Part shown: one piece after another, positions 7,229-15,994 of the stretch
How positions within the stretch are numbered: position 1 is the stretch's first letter
Layout of the letters: the number at the start of each line of letters is the position of its first letter
Origin: Poriferisodalis sp963663635
GTDB taxonomy: Bacteria; Actinomycetota; Acidimicrobiia; Acidimicrobiales; Poriferisodalaceae
Reading direction: 5' to 3'
Assembly: GCA_963663635.2 (NCBI GenBank)
Contig: CAXXMY010000016.1
Span: forward strand, 1 to 64,000
Length of the DNA stretch: 64,000 nt
Made by a program: the position numbers and the translations under genes
Notes under the pieces: model-generated
What the model was told of the DNA's origin: nothing
The model's input: the letters and a program-made list of their open reading frames with translations, nothing else
Database searches by the model: none

Positions 7229-9352
7229 TCAGTCTGCGACCAGCTCCCGGTCGGCCACCCGGGGCTCGCACACGTAGTCGTCGAGGTTGGCTTCCTTGGT
7301 CATGTCGAAGTAGTCCACGTTGCGCCACGGCGAGTTGACGACGATGCGGCCCGACTCATTCCGGTAGTAGCTGGTCATGCCAGGGTGCATCCAGACCATG
7401 TTCTCGTGCGCGTCATCAACACGGTTCCGGTAGTCGGTGTGCACCTCGGGTCGCACCTCAACCGCGCCGTGGCCAGCAGCGCACAACTTGCCGATCATGT
7501 CCATGATGTAGCGAACCTGCATCTCCACCACGAAGATGAGGCTGCCGCCGTGGCCCGGCTGCAGGTTCGGCCCGTAGAGGGTGAAGAAGTTCGGGAAGTC
7601 AGGCGTCACCGTGCCGAGATAGGCACTCGCGTCGTCGTCACCCCACGATTCACGAAGCGTCCGTCCTGAACGGCCCGCTGCCTCATACGTGGTGATGAAC
7701 CGCAGCACGTCGAAGCCGGTCGCCAGCACCAGCACATCGGCCTCGCGTTCGGAGCCGTCGGCAGTGCGGATGGTCTGGCCCGAGATCTCGGCGATCGGAT
7801 CGTCGACCAGCTCGACGCTGGGGTTGCGCAGCATCCGGTACCAGCCGTTGTCCATCAGCATCCGCTTGCCGAACGGCGGGTAGGTGGGCAGCACCTTGTC
7901 CAGCAGTTCGTCGGCACGGTCGCCGAGCTCGTCGACGACGTAGCGCGTGAAGTACTTGCGGTGCGCGTCGTTCTGTGCATTGAGCGATCGCTCAGGGTGT
8001 TCCCAGTCGGGATCGCGCTGCAGTGCCGAGTGAATGCGGTCGTTGAACGTCCAGCCCAGTCGCACCCGGTACCACGCCCGGTACAGCGGCACGGCCTCGA
8101 ACAATGTCCGCATGGCATCGGGAACGGGTTTTCGGAACTGATCGAAGGGCGCCGCCCAGTGGTTGGAACGCTGGTAGATCGTCAACGACTCCACGTCGTC
8201 CTGGATCTCTGGAGCGGTCTGCATGCAGCTCGCTCCGTTGCCGACGATGGCCACGCGCTTGCCGGTCAGGTCTGCGTCAGCGGGCCAACGTGCGGTATGC
8301 CACGTCTCGCCGCTCCAGCTGTCGAGGCCGTCGATGTTGGGGCGGATCGGCGGGTTGAAGATGCCCGCGGCACTGATGACGACGTTGGCTTCGATTATCT
8401 CCGAGGGCCCGTCAACGCCTTGAGCGTGCCCGTTCGCACCGGGTGCCGTGGCAGCGCCGTCATCCCGCCGGCGCACGCCGGTCTCATCAGGCGTGGCGCT
8501 CAGCCCGAGCCCGCCGGTCTCCCACCGGCCCTCGTTGCTGCCGACGTGTCGCACCTCCGCTCGCCAGACCTGGCGCTGGGGGTCGTAGCTGATGCGCTCG
8601 ATCGAAGTATTGAAGCGGACATTGCGGCGCACATCAAAGTCATCCGCCACCTTCTCGAGGTAGCCGTGCAGCTCGTCGCGCAGGCAGAAGTACATCTTCC
8701 AGTCATGTGGCGCAAACGAGTACGAGTACAGGTGGTTCGGAGTGTCAACGCCGGCGCCCGGGTACCGGTTCTCCCACCAGACGCCGCCGACGGTGCCGTT
8801 GCGCTCGATCACCTCGTAGGGCACACCGGCTTGCTGGAGATTGATCGCAGCGCACAGCCCCGATGCACCCGCTCCGATCACCAGCACCTTGAAACCCGGC
8901 GGCACGGCGATCGGGTCGTGGTCCAGGAACTTCGCAAGACCGAGCTGGGCGGCGGTAAACGCCCCGTACTCATCAGGTACGTGCTCCCCCATGGCCGTGC
9001 CCAGCATTCGCACGATGAGGTCGTCGTCGGGCTCGGGAATCGCCATAGGTCGGCCGTCGCGCCACGCGCTCATCGCCTCGAGCGCCGCTTCGCGCACTTC
9101 CTGCTGATGTGCGGGCGTCAAGCCGCCGCTGTCGTTGTCACCGAGACCGGGCTGGCGCTTGGGACGGTACGGGTCCTGTAGCCAGTGCAGCTCGCCAGTC
9201 ATCTGAACCAGCACCATGAGCAGTGTCGGGATGTTCGCGACGGCCACTGCCGCTGCGAGCGTTTCGTCGTCTACGTCTGCACGGCCAGATGCTGTGGGCA
9301 CTCCATGGCCATTCGTCGCTCCGGAGCCGTTGGCAGCGCCTGCACTCGTCAT
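7229..9352 (-). CDS. FAD-dependent Baeyer-Villiger-type monooxygenase
   Basis: A flavoprotein monooxygenase of about 707 residues. The first Rossmann motif is VLVIGAGASGLCAAINLQQAG. A typical flavin-monooxygenase stretch follows (NRYPGAGVDTPNHLYSYSF). The Baeyer-Villiger fingerprint is nearly canonical in SGETWHTARWP, and the NADPH Rossmann motif is VAIVGNGASCMQTAPEI. About 150 N-terminal residues precede the FAD site, longer than cyclohexanone monooxygenase. ATG 9352 is preferred to the ATG at 9373 because GAGGGGGA lies just before it. Members oxygenate ketones to esters or lactones; the substrate is unknown. It lies downstream of the nitrobindin-like gene on the same strand. Confidence 0.85.
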   Translation of the reverse strand: MTSAGAANGSGATNGHGVPTASGRADVDDETLAAAVAVANIPTLLMVLVQMTGELHWLQDPYRPKRQPGLGDNDSGGLTPAHQQEVREAALEAMSAWRDGRPMAIPEPDDDLIVRMLGTAMGEHVPDEYGAFTAAQLGLAKFLDHDPIAVPPGFKVLVIGAGASGLCAAINLQQAGVPYEVIERNGTVGGVWWENRYPGAGVDTPNHLYSYSFAPHDWKMYFCLRDELHGYLEKVADDFDVRRNVRFNTSIERISYDPQRQVWRAEVRHVGSNEGRWETGGLGLSATPDETGVRRRDDGAATAPGANGHAQGVDGPSEIIEANVVISAAGIFNPPIRPNIDGLDSWSGETWHTARWPADADLTGKRVAIVGNGASCMQTAPEIQDDVESLTIYQRSNHWAAPFDQFRKPVPDAMRTLFEAVPLYRAWYRVRLGWTFNDRIHSALQRDPDWEHPERSLNAQNDAHRKYFTRYVVDELGDRADELLDKVLPTYPPFGKRMLMDNGWYRMLRNPSVELVDDPIAEISGQTIRTADGSEREADVLVLATGFDVLRFITTYEAAGRSGRTLRESWGDDDASAYLGTVTPDFPNFFTLYGPNLQPGHGGSLIFVVEMQVRYIMDMIGKLCAAGHGAVEVRPEVHTDYRNRVDDAHENMVWMHPGMTSYYRNESGRIVVNSPWRNVDYFDMTKEANLDDYVCEPRVADRELVAD

Positions 9353-9437
9353 GTGTTCCCCCTCGCTGTGCACGCAACCGTACGACGTAGCGATTGCGCA
9401 GGCCGGGTGAGGCCCGCTGCAGCCCTGCGGCGCGAGG

Positions 9438-9920
9438 TCACAGACGCGTCAGCTCGCCACGCAGGTGGTGGACGAGGTCTGCGTGCCCGACCGCAGCCAT
9501 CCACAGCTCCGACACCATGGACGATCCAGTGACCGTCAGCCGGCGGCGCACCGCCGTCACCGACTTCGCGGACGGCGTGAGCGCCACTTGCGTCGAATCA
9601 AACGTAAGCACCAGCCCCTCGTCCGACGAGGCCATGGACCCTGCATGCACCTCGACGATGCCTGACGGCTGGGCAACCGAGAGCTCTGCTGCGCCGTCGC
9701 CAAGCGCTCGCACGTAACCGGTCTCTGAATGCAGCGGCTCGTCGGTGACACGGTTTCGGCTGCGCTGGGTCATCGACACGAACGGCTTGCCCACGTGGCC
9801 GAACGTGAGCTCTTCGACGTAGAAGAAATCTTCGATGGTCGGGTAGTGACCTACGCCGGCGCCCTGCCAGGTACCCAGGAGGATGGCCAACGGTTCGCAC
9901 AGCGGATGCAGCTCAGGCAT
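9438..9920 (-). CDS. Nitrobindin-like heme-binding beta-barrel protein (DUF1794/THAP4 type)
   Basis: A 160-residue protein whose N-terminus HPLCEPLAILLGTWQGAGVGHYPT matches nitrobindins, including the Gly-x-Trp-x-Gly motif. The segment EELTFGHVGKPFVSMTQRS follows. The conserved C-terminal His region, which supplies the heme ligand in this family, may be GHADLVHHLRGEL. Family members bind ferric heme and isomerise peroxynitrite. The gene is co-directional with the monooxygenase 85 bp downstream. The IS1380-1 insertion lies about 75 bp upstream of its start and may affect its promoter. Confidence 0.75.
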   Translation of the reverse strand: MPELHPLCEPLAILLGTWQGAGVGHYPTIEDFFYVEELTFGHVGKPFVSMTQRSRNRVTDEPLHSETGYVRALGDGAAELSVAQPSGIVEVHAGSMASSDEGLVLTFDSTQVALTPSAKSVTAVRRRLTVTGSSMVSELWMAAVGHADLVHHLRGELTRL

Positions 9921-9999
9921 TCCCGCAACCTACTCAGGCGGCTCGCACCGAACCCGACGGATCGCTGCAAAGCATCGCGCCTGCTGTTCGGCCTCTAAG

Positions 10000-11611
10000 C
10001 CTGAATCCACCGGTGTGGTGGGTGTGTGTGGGTTGCCGCGTCCGCGAAAAAGGCCTCCTGATCTGCGACGATCATGGTGTCGGTAGCCACATTCGTCTCA
10101 AAAACAGGAGGCACTTTTTGTGTCTGCATCTTCGCGCAGTCTGGACCGGTTCGCAACGACGGTTGACCATTAGGGCCTGGTGGCCAACGCGGGCCTGGTC
10201 CTGGCGGGCACGCTGATGGACCGTCTGGGCCTTTCGGCGCTGATCGAGCGGTGGGTGCGCACGGGTTCCGCGAACCCGGGCCCCAAGATCTGCACGGTGG
10301 TCGCCGCGATGCTCGCAGGCGGCACTCACATCGATCATGTCGGGATGCTGCGCGCCGGGCGCACCGGTCGGGTGCTGGGATTCCGCCCGATGGCGCCCTC
10401 GACGGTCGGGACGTTGCGGCGGACGTTCACGTTCGGTCACGTCCGCCAGCTCGAAGCGGTGCTGTCGCGCACCCTGGCGCGCCTGGGGACTGGGCGCCGG
10501 CCCCGGCGAGGCGCCGCTGGTGGTCGATCCGGACTCCACGATCTGCGAGGTCCACGGCAAACAAAAACAAGGAGCCGCGTACGGCCTGCACCAACGCGCT
10601 CGGCTGTCACCCGCTGCTCGCTGCACGCGCCGACACCGGCGAGGTGCTCGGCGCCCGCATGCGCAAAGGCTCCGCCGGGGTCGTCGCGAGGCGTGGTGCG
10701 CTTCGTCGACGAGCTCGTCGCGAACCTGCGACGCGCCGGGGCCGCCGGGCCGACCACGGTGCGCGCCGACTCAGCATTCTGGTCACGCAAGCTCATCGAC
10801 CGCCTCGACGCCCACGACGTCAAGTGGTCGATCACCGTCGCCCTCGGATCCGCTGTGCGCGCAGCGATCCAAGCAATCGGCGACACCGCATGGACCGACA
10901 TCGACTACACCAGCAGCGGCCACGCCCAAGTCGCCGAAACCCAATACACCACCGGCCGCGGCAAAGCCAAGCGCACCGTTCGCCTCGTCGTGCGCCGCAC
11001 CCGCCTCGCCGAGGGCGCCCAACAACGACTGTGGCCCGACTGGCGACACCACGCATTCAACGCCAACACCGAAACCGACACCGCCGCCGCGGACGAGTTC
11101 CACCGCGCCCACGCCGTCGTCGAGCTCGCCATCCGCGACCTCAAAGAAGGCGCCGGACTCGAACACGTCCCCTCAGGCCACTACGGCGCGAACTGCGCAC
11201 CGCTCGCCTGCGCAGTGCTCGCCCACAACATCGGCCACCCGACCGACACTCTTGCCGGCGCGCCGCCGGCCACGAACCGCTCCCGCCGCACCCGACTCGT
11301 CGCCCTCGCCGCCGTGCTCGCCAACCGCTCCGGCACACCCACCCTGCGATACCCCGCCCGCTGGCCCTGGCAACACAATTCACAGCCACACTCAGCGCTC
11401 TCAGGGCTCTGCCCGGACCCTCAGGCTGACCGACATCGCCCGGAACCGGCGCCCCCACACAAACCCAGCGTCGACAACCCAAACCGCACCCGCACCCCTA
11501 GCCGAACACGCCCAAACACACCAAACCACACCCCCAACAACCCGACGCGACCCCAACCCGCCACCGACCCGCGAAACCCGCGCCCACCAAAGGCCAATCG
11601 GTGGATTCAGG
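10000..11611 (+). mobile_element. IS1380-family element, copy 1 (IS1380-1), inactive
   Basis: The element is bounded by terminal inverted repeats CCTGAATCCACCG (10000-10012) and CGGTGGATTCAGG (11599-11611). It is flanked by a 5-bp target duplication CTAAG (9995-9999 and 11612-11616). The length is 1612 bp, and copy 2 is 1613 bp once its nested elements are removed. It landed 15 bp before the ATG of the thioesterase gene and probably separates that gene from its native promoter. Confidence 0.92.
10120..11429 (+). pseudogene. IS1380-family transposase (copy 1), nonsense and frameshift mutations
   Basis: Compared with copy 2 at 52810, the frame begins GTG-TCT-GCA at 10120 but meets TAG at 10171-10173 where copy 2 has GAG. 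Two further frame changes lie near 10485-10500 and 10615-10690, around the region encoding the first catalytic Asp (DSTICEVHGKQKQG). The later part is intact and shows RADSAFWSRKL and the C-terminal domain. The product would not be functional. Confidence 0.88.
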
Positions 11612-11626
11612 CTAAGGTCTGCCGCC

Positions 11627-11977
11627 ATGAGCGCAGCCATCGAGGCCGGATTCACTGTCAGCGAGACCCATCGGGTGACCGATGAAATGTCGCCGCCCCA
11701 CCTGCCCAACAAGGTCCTCTCGACGCCCGACATGATCCGGCTGATCGAGGGCACCTGCCTGTTCGGCGTGCAGCCCCGTCTCGATGAGAATCAGACGACC
11801 GTCGGCATTCACGTCTGTGTGAGCCACGAGGCTGCTGTTGCCTCTGGCGAGGATGTCACCGTCACCGGCGAGATCAGCGAGGTCGATCGCCGCCGCCTTG
11901 TGTTCGAGGTGAAGGTCACCCACGGCGACAAGCTGATCTCTCAGGGCACCCACCAGCGGTTCATCGTCGGCGCGTAA
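11627..11977 (+). CDS. Hotdog-fold thioesterase (FlK-like)
   Basis: A 116-residue single-domain hotdog protein. The Ser-x-Thr/Glu pattern in HLPNKVLSTPDMIRLIEGTC and the beta strands TVGIHVCVSHEAAVASGEDVT resemble fluoroacetyl-CoA-thioesterase-like proteins. The C-terminus HQRFIV is also typical. It would hydrolyse a small acyl-CoA; the substrate is unknown. IS1380-1 ends 15 bp upstream of the ATG, so no native leader remains and any expression must come from within the IS or beyond it. Confidence 0.72.
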   Translation: MSAAIEAGFTVSETHRVTDEMSPPHLPNKVLSTPDMIRLIEGTCLFGVQPRLDENQTTVGIHVCVSHEAAVASGEDVTVTGEISEVDRRRLVFEVKVTHGDKLISQGTHQRFIVGA

Positions 11978-12029
11978 GCGCCGAGCATCAGCACGGGGCG
12001 CGTAACCGCCGAGGCAGCGGCGTCCCTCG

Positions 12030-12506
12030 TTACTTGGAGCGTTGTACGAATCGAAGGATTCGGAGAGTGTCGATGGCCGTGATGCGGCCAATGGGACCGG
12101 TGGAGTAGCACGCCTGGGCGACTTTGCCTCCCGGAGCCAGGATGAACCCCGTGGCGTGCAGGATGCCTCGCTCGGACTCGGTAAAGGCACCGGTCACCGA
12201 CGACACCTCTGCCGGGTCGGCGCTGTGCAGCATCCGAACGGGACCCAACTGCAGATTGTCTGCAAGGCGTCCGGTGGTGTCCTTGTCATCGACGGACAGC
12301 GCCACAACCTTGGCGTCCAGGAGTTTCAGCAGTGATGCGGCGCCGTTGAAGTCAACCAACTGTTGACGGCAGTACGGTCACCAGTGGCCCCGGTACATGA
12401 GCACGATGCCCCAGCCGTCGCCGAACACTTCGGGGATGGTGACGTCGTTGTCATCGAGATCCCGCAGGGTGAGATCGGGGAACGTGTCTCCGCTGTCAAG
12501 CTTCAT
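12030..12506 (-). CDS. Peroxiredoxin-like (AhpC/TSA) protein with in-frame UGA at the catalytic position; candidate selenoprotein
   Basis: The reading frame is continuous if the TGA at 12378-12380 is read as selenocysteine (residue 43 of 158, counted from ATG 12506). The context is LMYRGHW-U-PYCRQQL, whereas related AhpC/TSA proteins have Cys at this point (GHWCPYC), so the motif becomes U-x-x-C. Upstream is a normal thioredoxin-fold start (GDTFPDLTLRDLDD). Downstream, VVALSVDD and FILAPGGKVAQACYS continue the fold to TAA 12030. A hairpin of bacterial SECIS geometry follows the UGA. IS30-1 sits directly upstream, so the 5' end may be altered; an ATG at 12530 arises at the IS junction. The alternative is a Cys-to-stop mutation in a decaying gene. 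Confidence 0.65.
12351..12367 (-). promoter_or_regulatory. Candidate bacterial SECIS hairpin
   Basis: On the coding strand, 10 nt after the UGA, GUCAAC pairs perfectly with GUUGAC around the 5-nt loop AGUUG. The loop begins 17 nt after the UGA and has G as its second base followed by U. This agrees with the usual bacterial SECIS spacing (apical loop about 16-37 nt after UGA, G near the loop start). A two-pair CC/GG lower stem is possible. Six pairs can arise by chance, so this supports selenocysteine insertion without proving it. Confidence 0.5.
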
Positions 12507-12524
12507 CGGCTGACGCACGGCGAA

Positions 12525-13577
12525 CTCCATCGGTGGTTGCAAGTGAACGGTCATGATGACCGTTGCGAACACATGCAACCGACCGATGGAGGTGTCCAGT
12601 ATGGCAGCGAGACTGAGTTTGGATGAGCGGGTGTTCATCGAGTCGTCGCTCGGGACGGGCTGCAGCGTCGCGGACGTAGCGCAGCGGCTGGGCCGTGATC
12701 GGTCCACGGTGCATCGCGAGCTGGCCCGCTGCGCCGGGCGGGCGGGCTATGACGCTCGCTGGGCGCACGCGTCGGCATGCGCGAGGGCGCGACGAGAGCG
12801 AACGCCCAAGCTGGCGGCCGATCGGGTGCTGGCCGCCGCGGTCGATGAGCGCTTGAAGCTGCGCTGGTCCCCGCACGCGACCGCGGCGGACCTGCGCGAG
12901 GCGGGCATGAGCGTGTGCGCGGAGACGATCTATCGGGCGTGCTACGCGAACGACCCGCGCAGCGGCCTGCCCGCCGGCACCTGGGCGAAGCTGCCGCGGC
13001 GCTGCCGGCGCCGTCGGCCGCGCAGCGTCGCGCAGGCCCAAAAGCCCAGCCCGCTGGGGGAATACCGGCCGATAGCCGACCGGCCCGACGACGTCGAGGA
13101 CCGTATAGAGCCCGGCCACTGGGAAGGCGACCTCATCGTCGGCAAAGCGAACCTCACCGCCGCGGTCACCCTCGCCGAGCGCACCAGCCGCTACACGGTC
13201 ACCGCAGCGCTGCCCGACGGCTACGGCGCGCCCCAGGTCGCCGCCGCGGTCACCGCGGCGCTGGGCCGCCAGCCCGCAGCGCTCGTGCGCAGCCTCACCT
13301 GGGACCAAGGCCGCGAGATGGCCCGCTGGGCCGACGTCGAGGCCGCGCTCGGCATCGAGGTGTTCTTCTGCGAGCCGCGCTCGCCGTGGCAGCGACCCAC
13401 CAACGAGCAGACCAACGCACTGCTGCGCCGATGGCTCCCCAAAGGCACCAGCCTCGACATCGGACAACTGCGGCTCTCGGTCATCGAGGACAACCTCAAC
13501 CACATGCCCCGCCGACTCCACCACTGGACATCAGCACACGACATCTACACTCAACTCAGTCGCAACCACCGGTAGAG
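12525..13577 (+). mobile_element. IS30-family element (IS30-1)
   Basis: Imperfect terminal inverted repeats are visible: CTCCATCGGTGGTTGC at 12525-12540 and the reverse complement of CTCTACCGGTGGTTGC at 13562-13577 (14 of 16 match). They enclose one intact IS30 transposase. The length is about 1053 bp and the outer limits are uncertain by a few bases. No clear 2-3 bp target duplication was identified. The insertion abuts the 5' end of the UGA-containing peroxiredoxin gene, in the opposite orientation. Confidence 0.8.
12601..13575 (+). CDS. IS30-family transposase (IS30-1)
   Basis: A 324-residue protein with an N-terminal helix-turn-helix (SLDERVFIESSLGTGCSVADVAQRL, then GRDRSTVHREL). The DDE catalytic domain has Asp in GHWEGDLIVGK, Asp in LTWDQGREMARW, and Glu in PTNEQTNALLRRWLPKGT. 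All three residues are present. ATG 12601 is chosen because GGAGG lies about 8 nt before it and the HTH begins directly after it; an in-frame ATG at 12553 exists. It looks intact and could be active. Confidence 0.9.
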   Translation: MAARLSLDERVFIESSLGTGCSVADVAQRLGRDRSTVHRELARCAGRAGYDARWAHASACARARRERTPKLAADRVLAAAVDERLKLRWSPHATAADLREAGMSVCAETIYRACYANDPRSGLPAGTWAKLPRRCRRRRPRSVAQAQKPSPLGEYRPIADRPDDVEDRIEPGHWEGDLIVGKANLTAAVTLAERTSRYTVTAALPDGYGAPQVAAAVTAALGRQPAALVRSLTWDQGREMARWADVEAALGIEVFFCEPRSPWQRPTNEQTNALLRRWLPKGTSLDIGQLRLSVIEDNLNHMPRRLHHWTSAHDIYTQLSRNHR

Positions 13578-13776
13578 CTTGCCCACCTTCCTGTGGGTTG
13601 ACGACCGAATTCGCCGCCCGTGGGCCGACACGTACCGTAGTGCGAGGGTCCAGCGCCGGTCCTCCCCAGCGTGGCGCGTCCCCCATCGCCGAGCCTGATG
13701 GCGAGTCCCGCTCCAGCGCGCTGAGCGCGGCAATGCTCGCGGGCAGCCATGTCCTTGGCGGAGGGGGTAGTCGGTC

Positions 13777-14916
13777 ATGTTTGATTGGCTCGGTATTGAT
13801 CACTTGGTCAAACTGACCGCAGCGGAAGCGGTTCTGGGGTTCCTCACCCCGCTCATCGTGTTCGCTGCGTTCTTCGTGCTGCAGATGGTCCTGCCCGGAC
13901 GCCACGTTCCCGGATACGTCATCAATCGCAAGACCGGCGAACCCCGCGACTACCGGCTCAACGGACTTCTGGTGTTCGTCGTAGCCCAACTGCTGTGGTG
14001 GTTCGAGCTCACGGGCATGCCGCGTGACTGGTTCTACCGGTCATCCCTGTACGCCGTGGCCGGCGGAACGGTGCTGACGATCATCATGACGATCGTCGCG
14101 GTGTTCAGCCAGCCCGAAGGCGAGGTCGACAACCGCTTCCTGGCGTGGTGGTTCGGGCGAGCCCAGGAGTTGCAGTTCTTCAATGGACGCTTCGACGTCA
14201 AGATGTACCTCTACGTCGTCGGCGGGACGATGCTGTCGCTCAACGCCCTGTCCGGAGCCGCGTGGCACAACGACCGATTCGGCGACGACGCCAACCCCGG
14301 CGTCTTCATCTACGCAGCAATCTTCACCTTCTACGTGCTGGATTACTTCGTCTTCGAGCGTGTCCAGCTCTACACCTACGACCTGATCCACGAGAATCTT
14401 GGCTTCAAGCTGTTCTGGGGCGGGCTCATCGTGTACGGGTGGATGTTCATCATCCCGCTGTGGGGCATGGCCGCTCACCCAGATCCCGGATTCTCGTCGG
14501 GATGGCGGTATCTCTGGCTCATCGGAACGCCGGCCCTGTTCCTCGTGGGGTGGTGCATCTCGCGCGGCGCCAAGATGCAGAAGTACACGTTCAAGCGTTG
14601 GCCCGACCGCAAGTTCCTCGGACTCATCGAGCCGCAGGTCATCGAAGCCGGTGACCGCAGAATTCTGTGCAGTGGATTCTGGGGCGCCGGCCGCCACTTC
14701 AACTACATGGGCGAGGCGTTCTTCGCCCTGTCCATCGCCTTGGTTTGGGGCCACTTCGGCAATCTGTGGGCGTGGACGTACTTCATCTTCATCGTGTCGA
14801 TGTTCACCTACCGACAGATGGATGACGACAAGCACTGTGCCGAGAAATACGGCGCCGAGAAGTGGGCCGAGTATCAGGCACGGGTGAAGTACCGGATCGT
14901 TCCCGGCATCTATTGA
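13777..14916 (+). CDS. ERG4/ERG24-type sterol reductase family membrane protein
   Basis: A 379-residue polytopic membrane protein with roughly nine hydrophobic helices. The C-terminal third carries the sterol-reductase signature: CSGFWGAGRHFNYMGE, then TYRQMDDDKHCAEKYGAEKW, and the terminus KYRIVPGIY. These regions bind NADPH and sterol in C14/C24 sterol reductases. Members reduce the C14(15) or C24(28) double bond of sterols. A bacterial copy suggests sterol uptake and modification or sterol synthesis, though no cyclase is in the window. The ATG has GAGGGGGT 8 nt upstream. The 200 bp before it hold no recognised gene. Confidence 0.8.
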   Translation: MFDWLGIDHLVKLTAAEAVLGFLTPLIVFAAFFVLQMVLPGRHVPGYVINRKTGEPRDYRLNGLLVFVVAQLLWWFELTGMPRDWFYRSSLYAVAGGTVLTIIMTIVAVFSQPEGEVDNRFLAWWFGRAQELQFFNGRFDVKMYLYVVGGTMLSLNALSGAAWHNDRFGDDANPGVFIYAAIFTFYVLDYFVFERVQLYTYDLIHENLGFKLFWGGLIVYGWMFIIPLWGMAAHPDPGFSSGWRYLWLIGTPALFLVGWCISRGAKMQKYTFKRWPDRKFLGLIEPQVIEAGDRRILCSGFWGAGRHFNYMGEAFFALSIALVWGHFGNLWAWTYFIFIVSMFTYRQMDDDKHCAEKYGAEKWAEYQARVKYRIVPGIY

Positions 14917-14942
14917 GACGGCGCTGCACAGCCCGCACTCGT

Positions 14943-15015
14943 GGGCGCTGCAGGACTCGAACCTGCGACCCCCTCCTTGTAAGGGAGGTGCTCTCGCCAA
15001 CTGAGCTAAGCGCCC
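14943..15015 (-). tRNA. tRNA-Val (anticodon UAC)
   Basis: The reverse strand folds as a 73-nt cloverleaf. The acceptor stem is GGGCGCT/AGCGCCC, with D-loop AGCTCAGTTGGCGAGAGC. The anticodon stem CCTCC/GGAGG encloses loop CTTACAA (anticodon TAC). The T-arm is GCAGGTTCGAGTCCTGC. CCA is not encoded. Confidence 0.95.
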
Positions 15016-15041
15016 CGCACGGTGCCGTCGGGGCCCGCAGG

Positions 15042-15794
15042 CTAACCCGGCGATTCGCTCAGGTAGCTCCGCAGCACCACCGCGAACTCGGGCGTGCTCG
15101 CTGCGAGCGGTCCCAAGCGACGGCCGTGCTCGAGATGGAACAGTTCCCGATCTGAGGTCTCAGCGACGTACGCGCCCGCTTCGGCGCACATGAGGACACC
15201 CGCCGCATAGTCCCACACACCGTGATTGGCGTTGAGATCGATATATGCGTCGAGACGACCGCACGCCACCGCACACAGATCCAGAGCTGCAGAGCCCAGA
15301 ACTCGCACCTGCCACGCAGGCAGATCGACGCCGGGTCGCCCCGAGACGCCGACGATCGCTTCGGCGGCGCCGCTGGCGCCGCTTGGGCTGATCGGACGCC
15401 CATCGAGATACGCACCCTCGCCGGCCACAGCCGTGAACTCCTCACCCGAGACCAAGTGGCGCACGAGGCCCGCAAGCGGGATCTCGCCATCGACGACGCA
15501 CAGGCTGATGCAGTAGTGCGGGATTCGGCGCGACGCGTTCGTTGAGCCGTCGACGGGGTCCACGATGACGGTCTCGCTCCGGCGTCCGCTGCGGAGCCCG
15601 GATTCCTCGCTCAGAATCCCCACTCCAGCCGGTGCCAGCACACCCAGCGCAGCGGCGTCCGCCACCTGGTCAAGTGCGTACTGATCTGGCCGATCTCCCT
15701 GGTCCTTCCAGCGGTCAAACTCCGAAAGCGCAACCTCCACCGCATCAGCCGTCCGTCGGAGCAGTTCGAGCCAGTCAGGCGTCGCAGCAGTCAC
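15042..15794 (-). CDS. Inositol monophosphatase-family phosphatase
   Basis: A 250-residue Mg2+-dependent phosphatase. Metal-binding motifs are in family order: Glu-Glu in GILSEESG, VDPVDGSTNASRRIP, and the late Asp in GVWDYAAGVLMCAEAGAYV. The N-terminal helix normally before SEESG is short but present. Possible substrates include inositol-1-phosphate, histidinol phosphate or PAP; the sequence does not decide. It starts at GTG 15794 and ends 27 bp before the co-directional tRNA-Val gene. Confidence 0.85.
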   Translation of the reverse strand: MTAATPDWLELLRRTADAVEVALSEFDRWKDQGDRPDQYALDQVADAAALGVLAPAGVGILSEESGLRSGRRSETVIVDPVDGSTNASRRIPHYCISLCVVDGEIPLAGLVRHLVSGEEFTAVAGEGAYLDGRPISPSGASGAAEAIVGVSGRPGVDLPAWQVRVLGSAALDLCAVACGRLDAYIDLNANHGVWDYAAGVLMCAEAGAYVAETSDRELFHLEHGRRLGPLAASTPEFAVVLRSYLSESPG

Positions 15795-15994
15795 GAGCCG
15801 TTCCCGCCATGCCGCGGCAGCCGCTCACCAGATGCACCGCACCTGTGCACTCGGAGCATTGCCGGCGACATCTGGCGCAGACTACCGACGGCTCTGGCCT
15901 GCGGTTTGTGTCGTCGTGCTGATTCTTGGGCCCCACGGACGCGACAGTGATATAGCCTCCGGGCGTCCACACCGCGACGACATGGGAGCGTTCG

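Noticed and set aside
10180..11685. A 501-codon frame across IS1380-1 that runs into the thioesterase gene
   Set aside because: It joins different frames of a broken transposase and reads past the element end out of frame with the thioesterase.
13531..13989. A 152-codon minus-strand frame between IS30-1 and the sterol-reductase gene
   Set aside because: It overlaps the reductase start and the IS end, has no domain and mixed composition, and is treated as non-coding.
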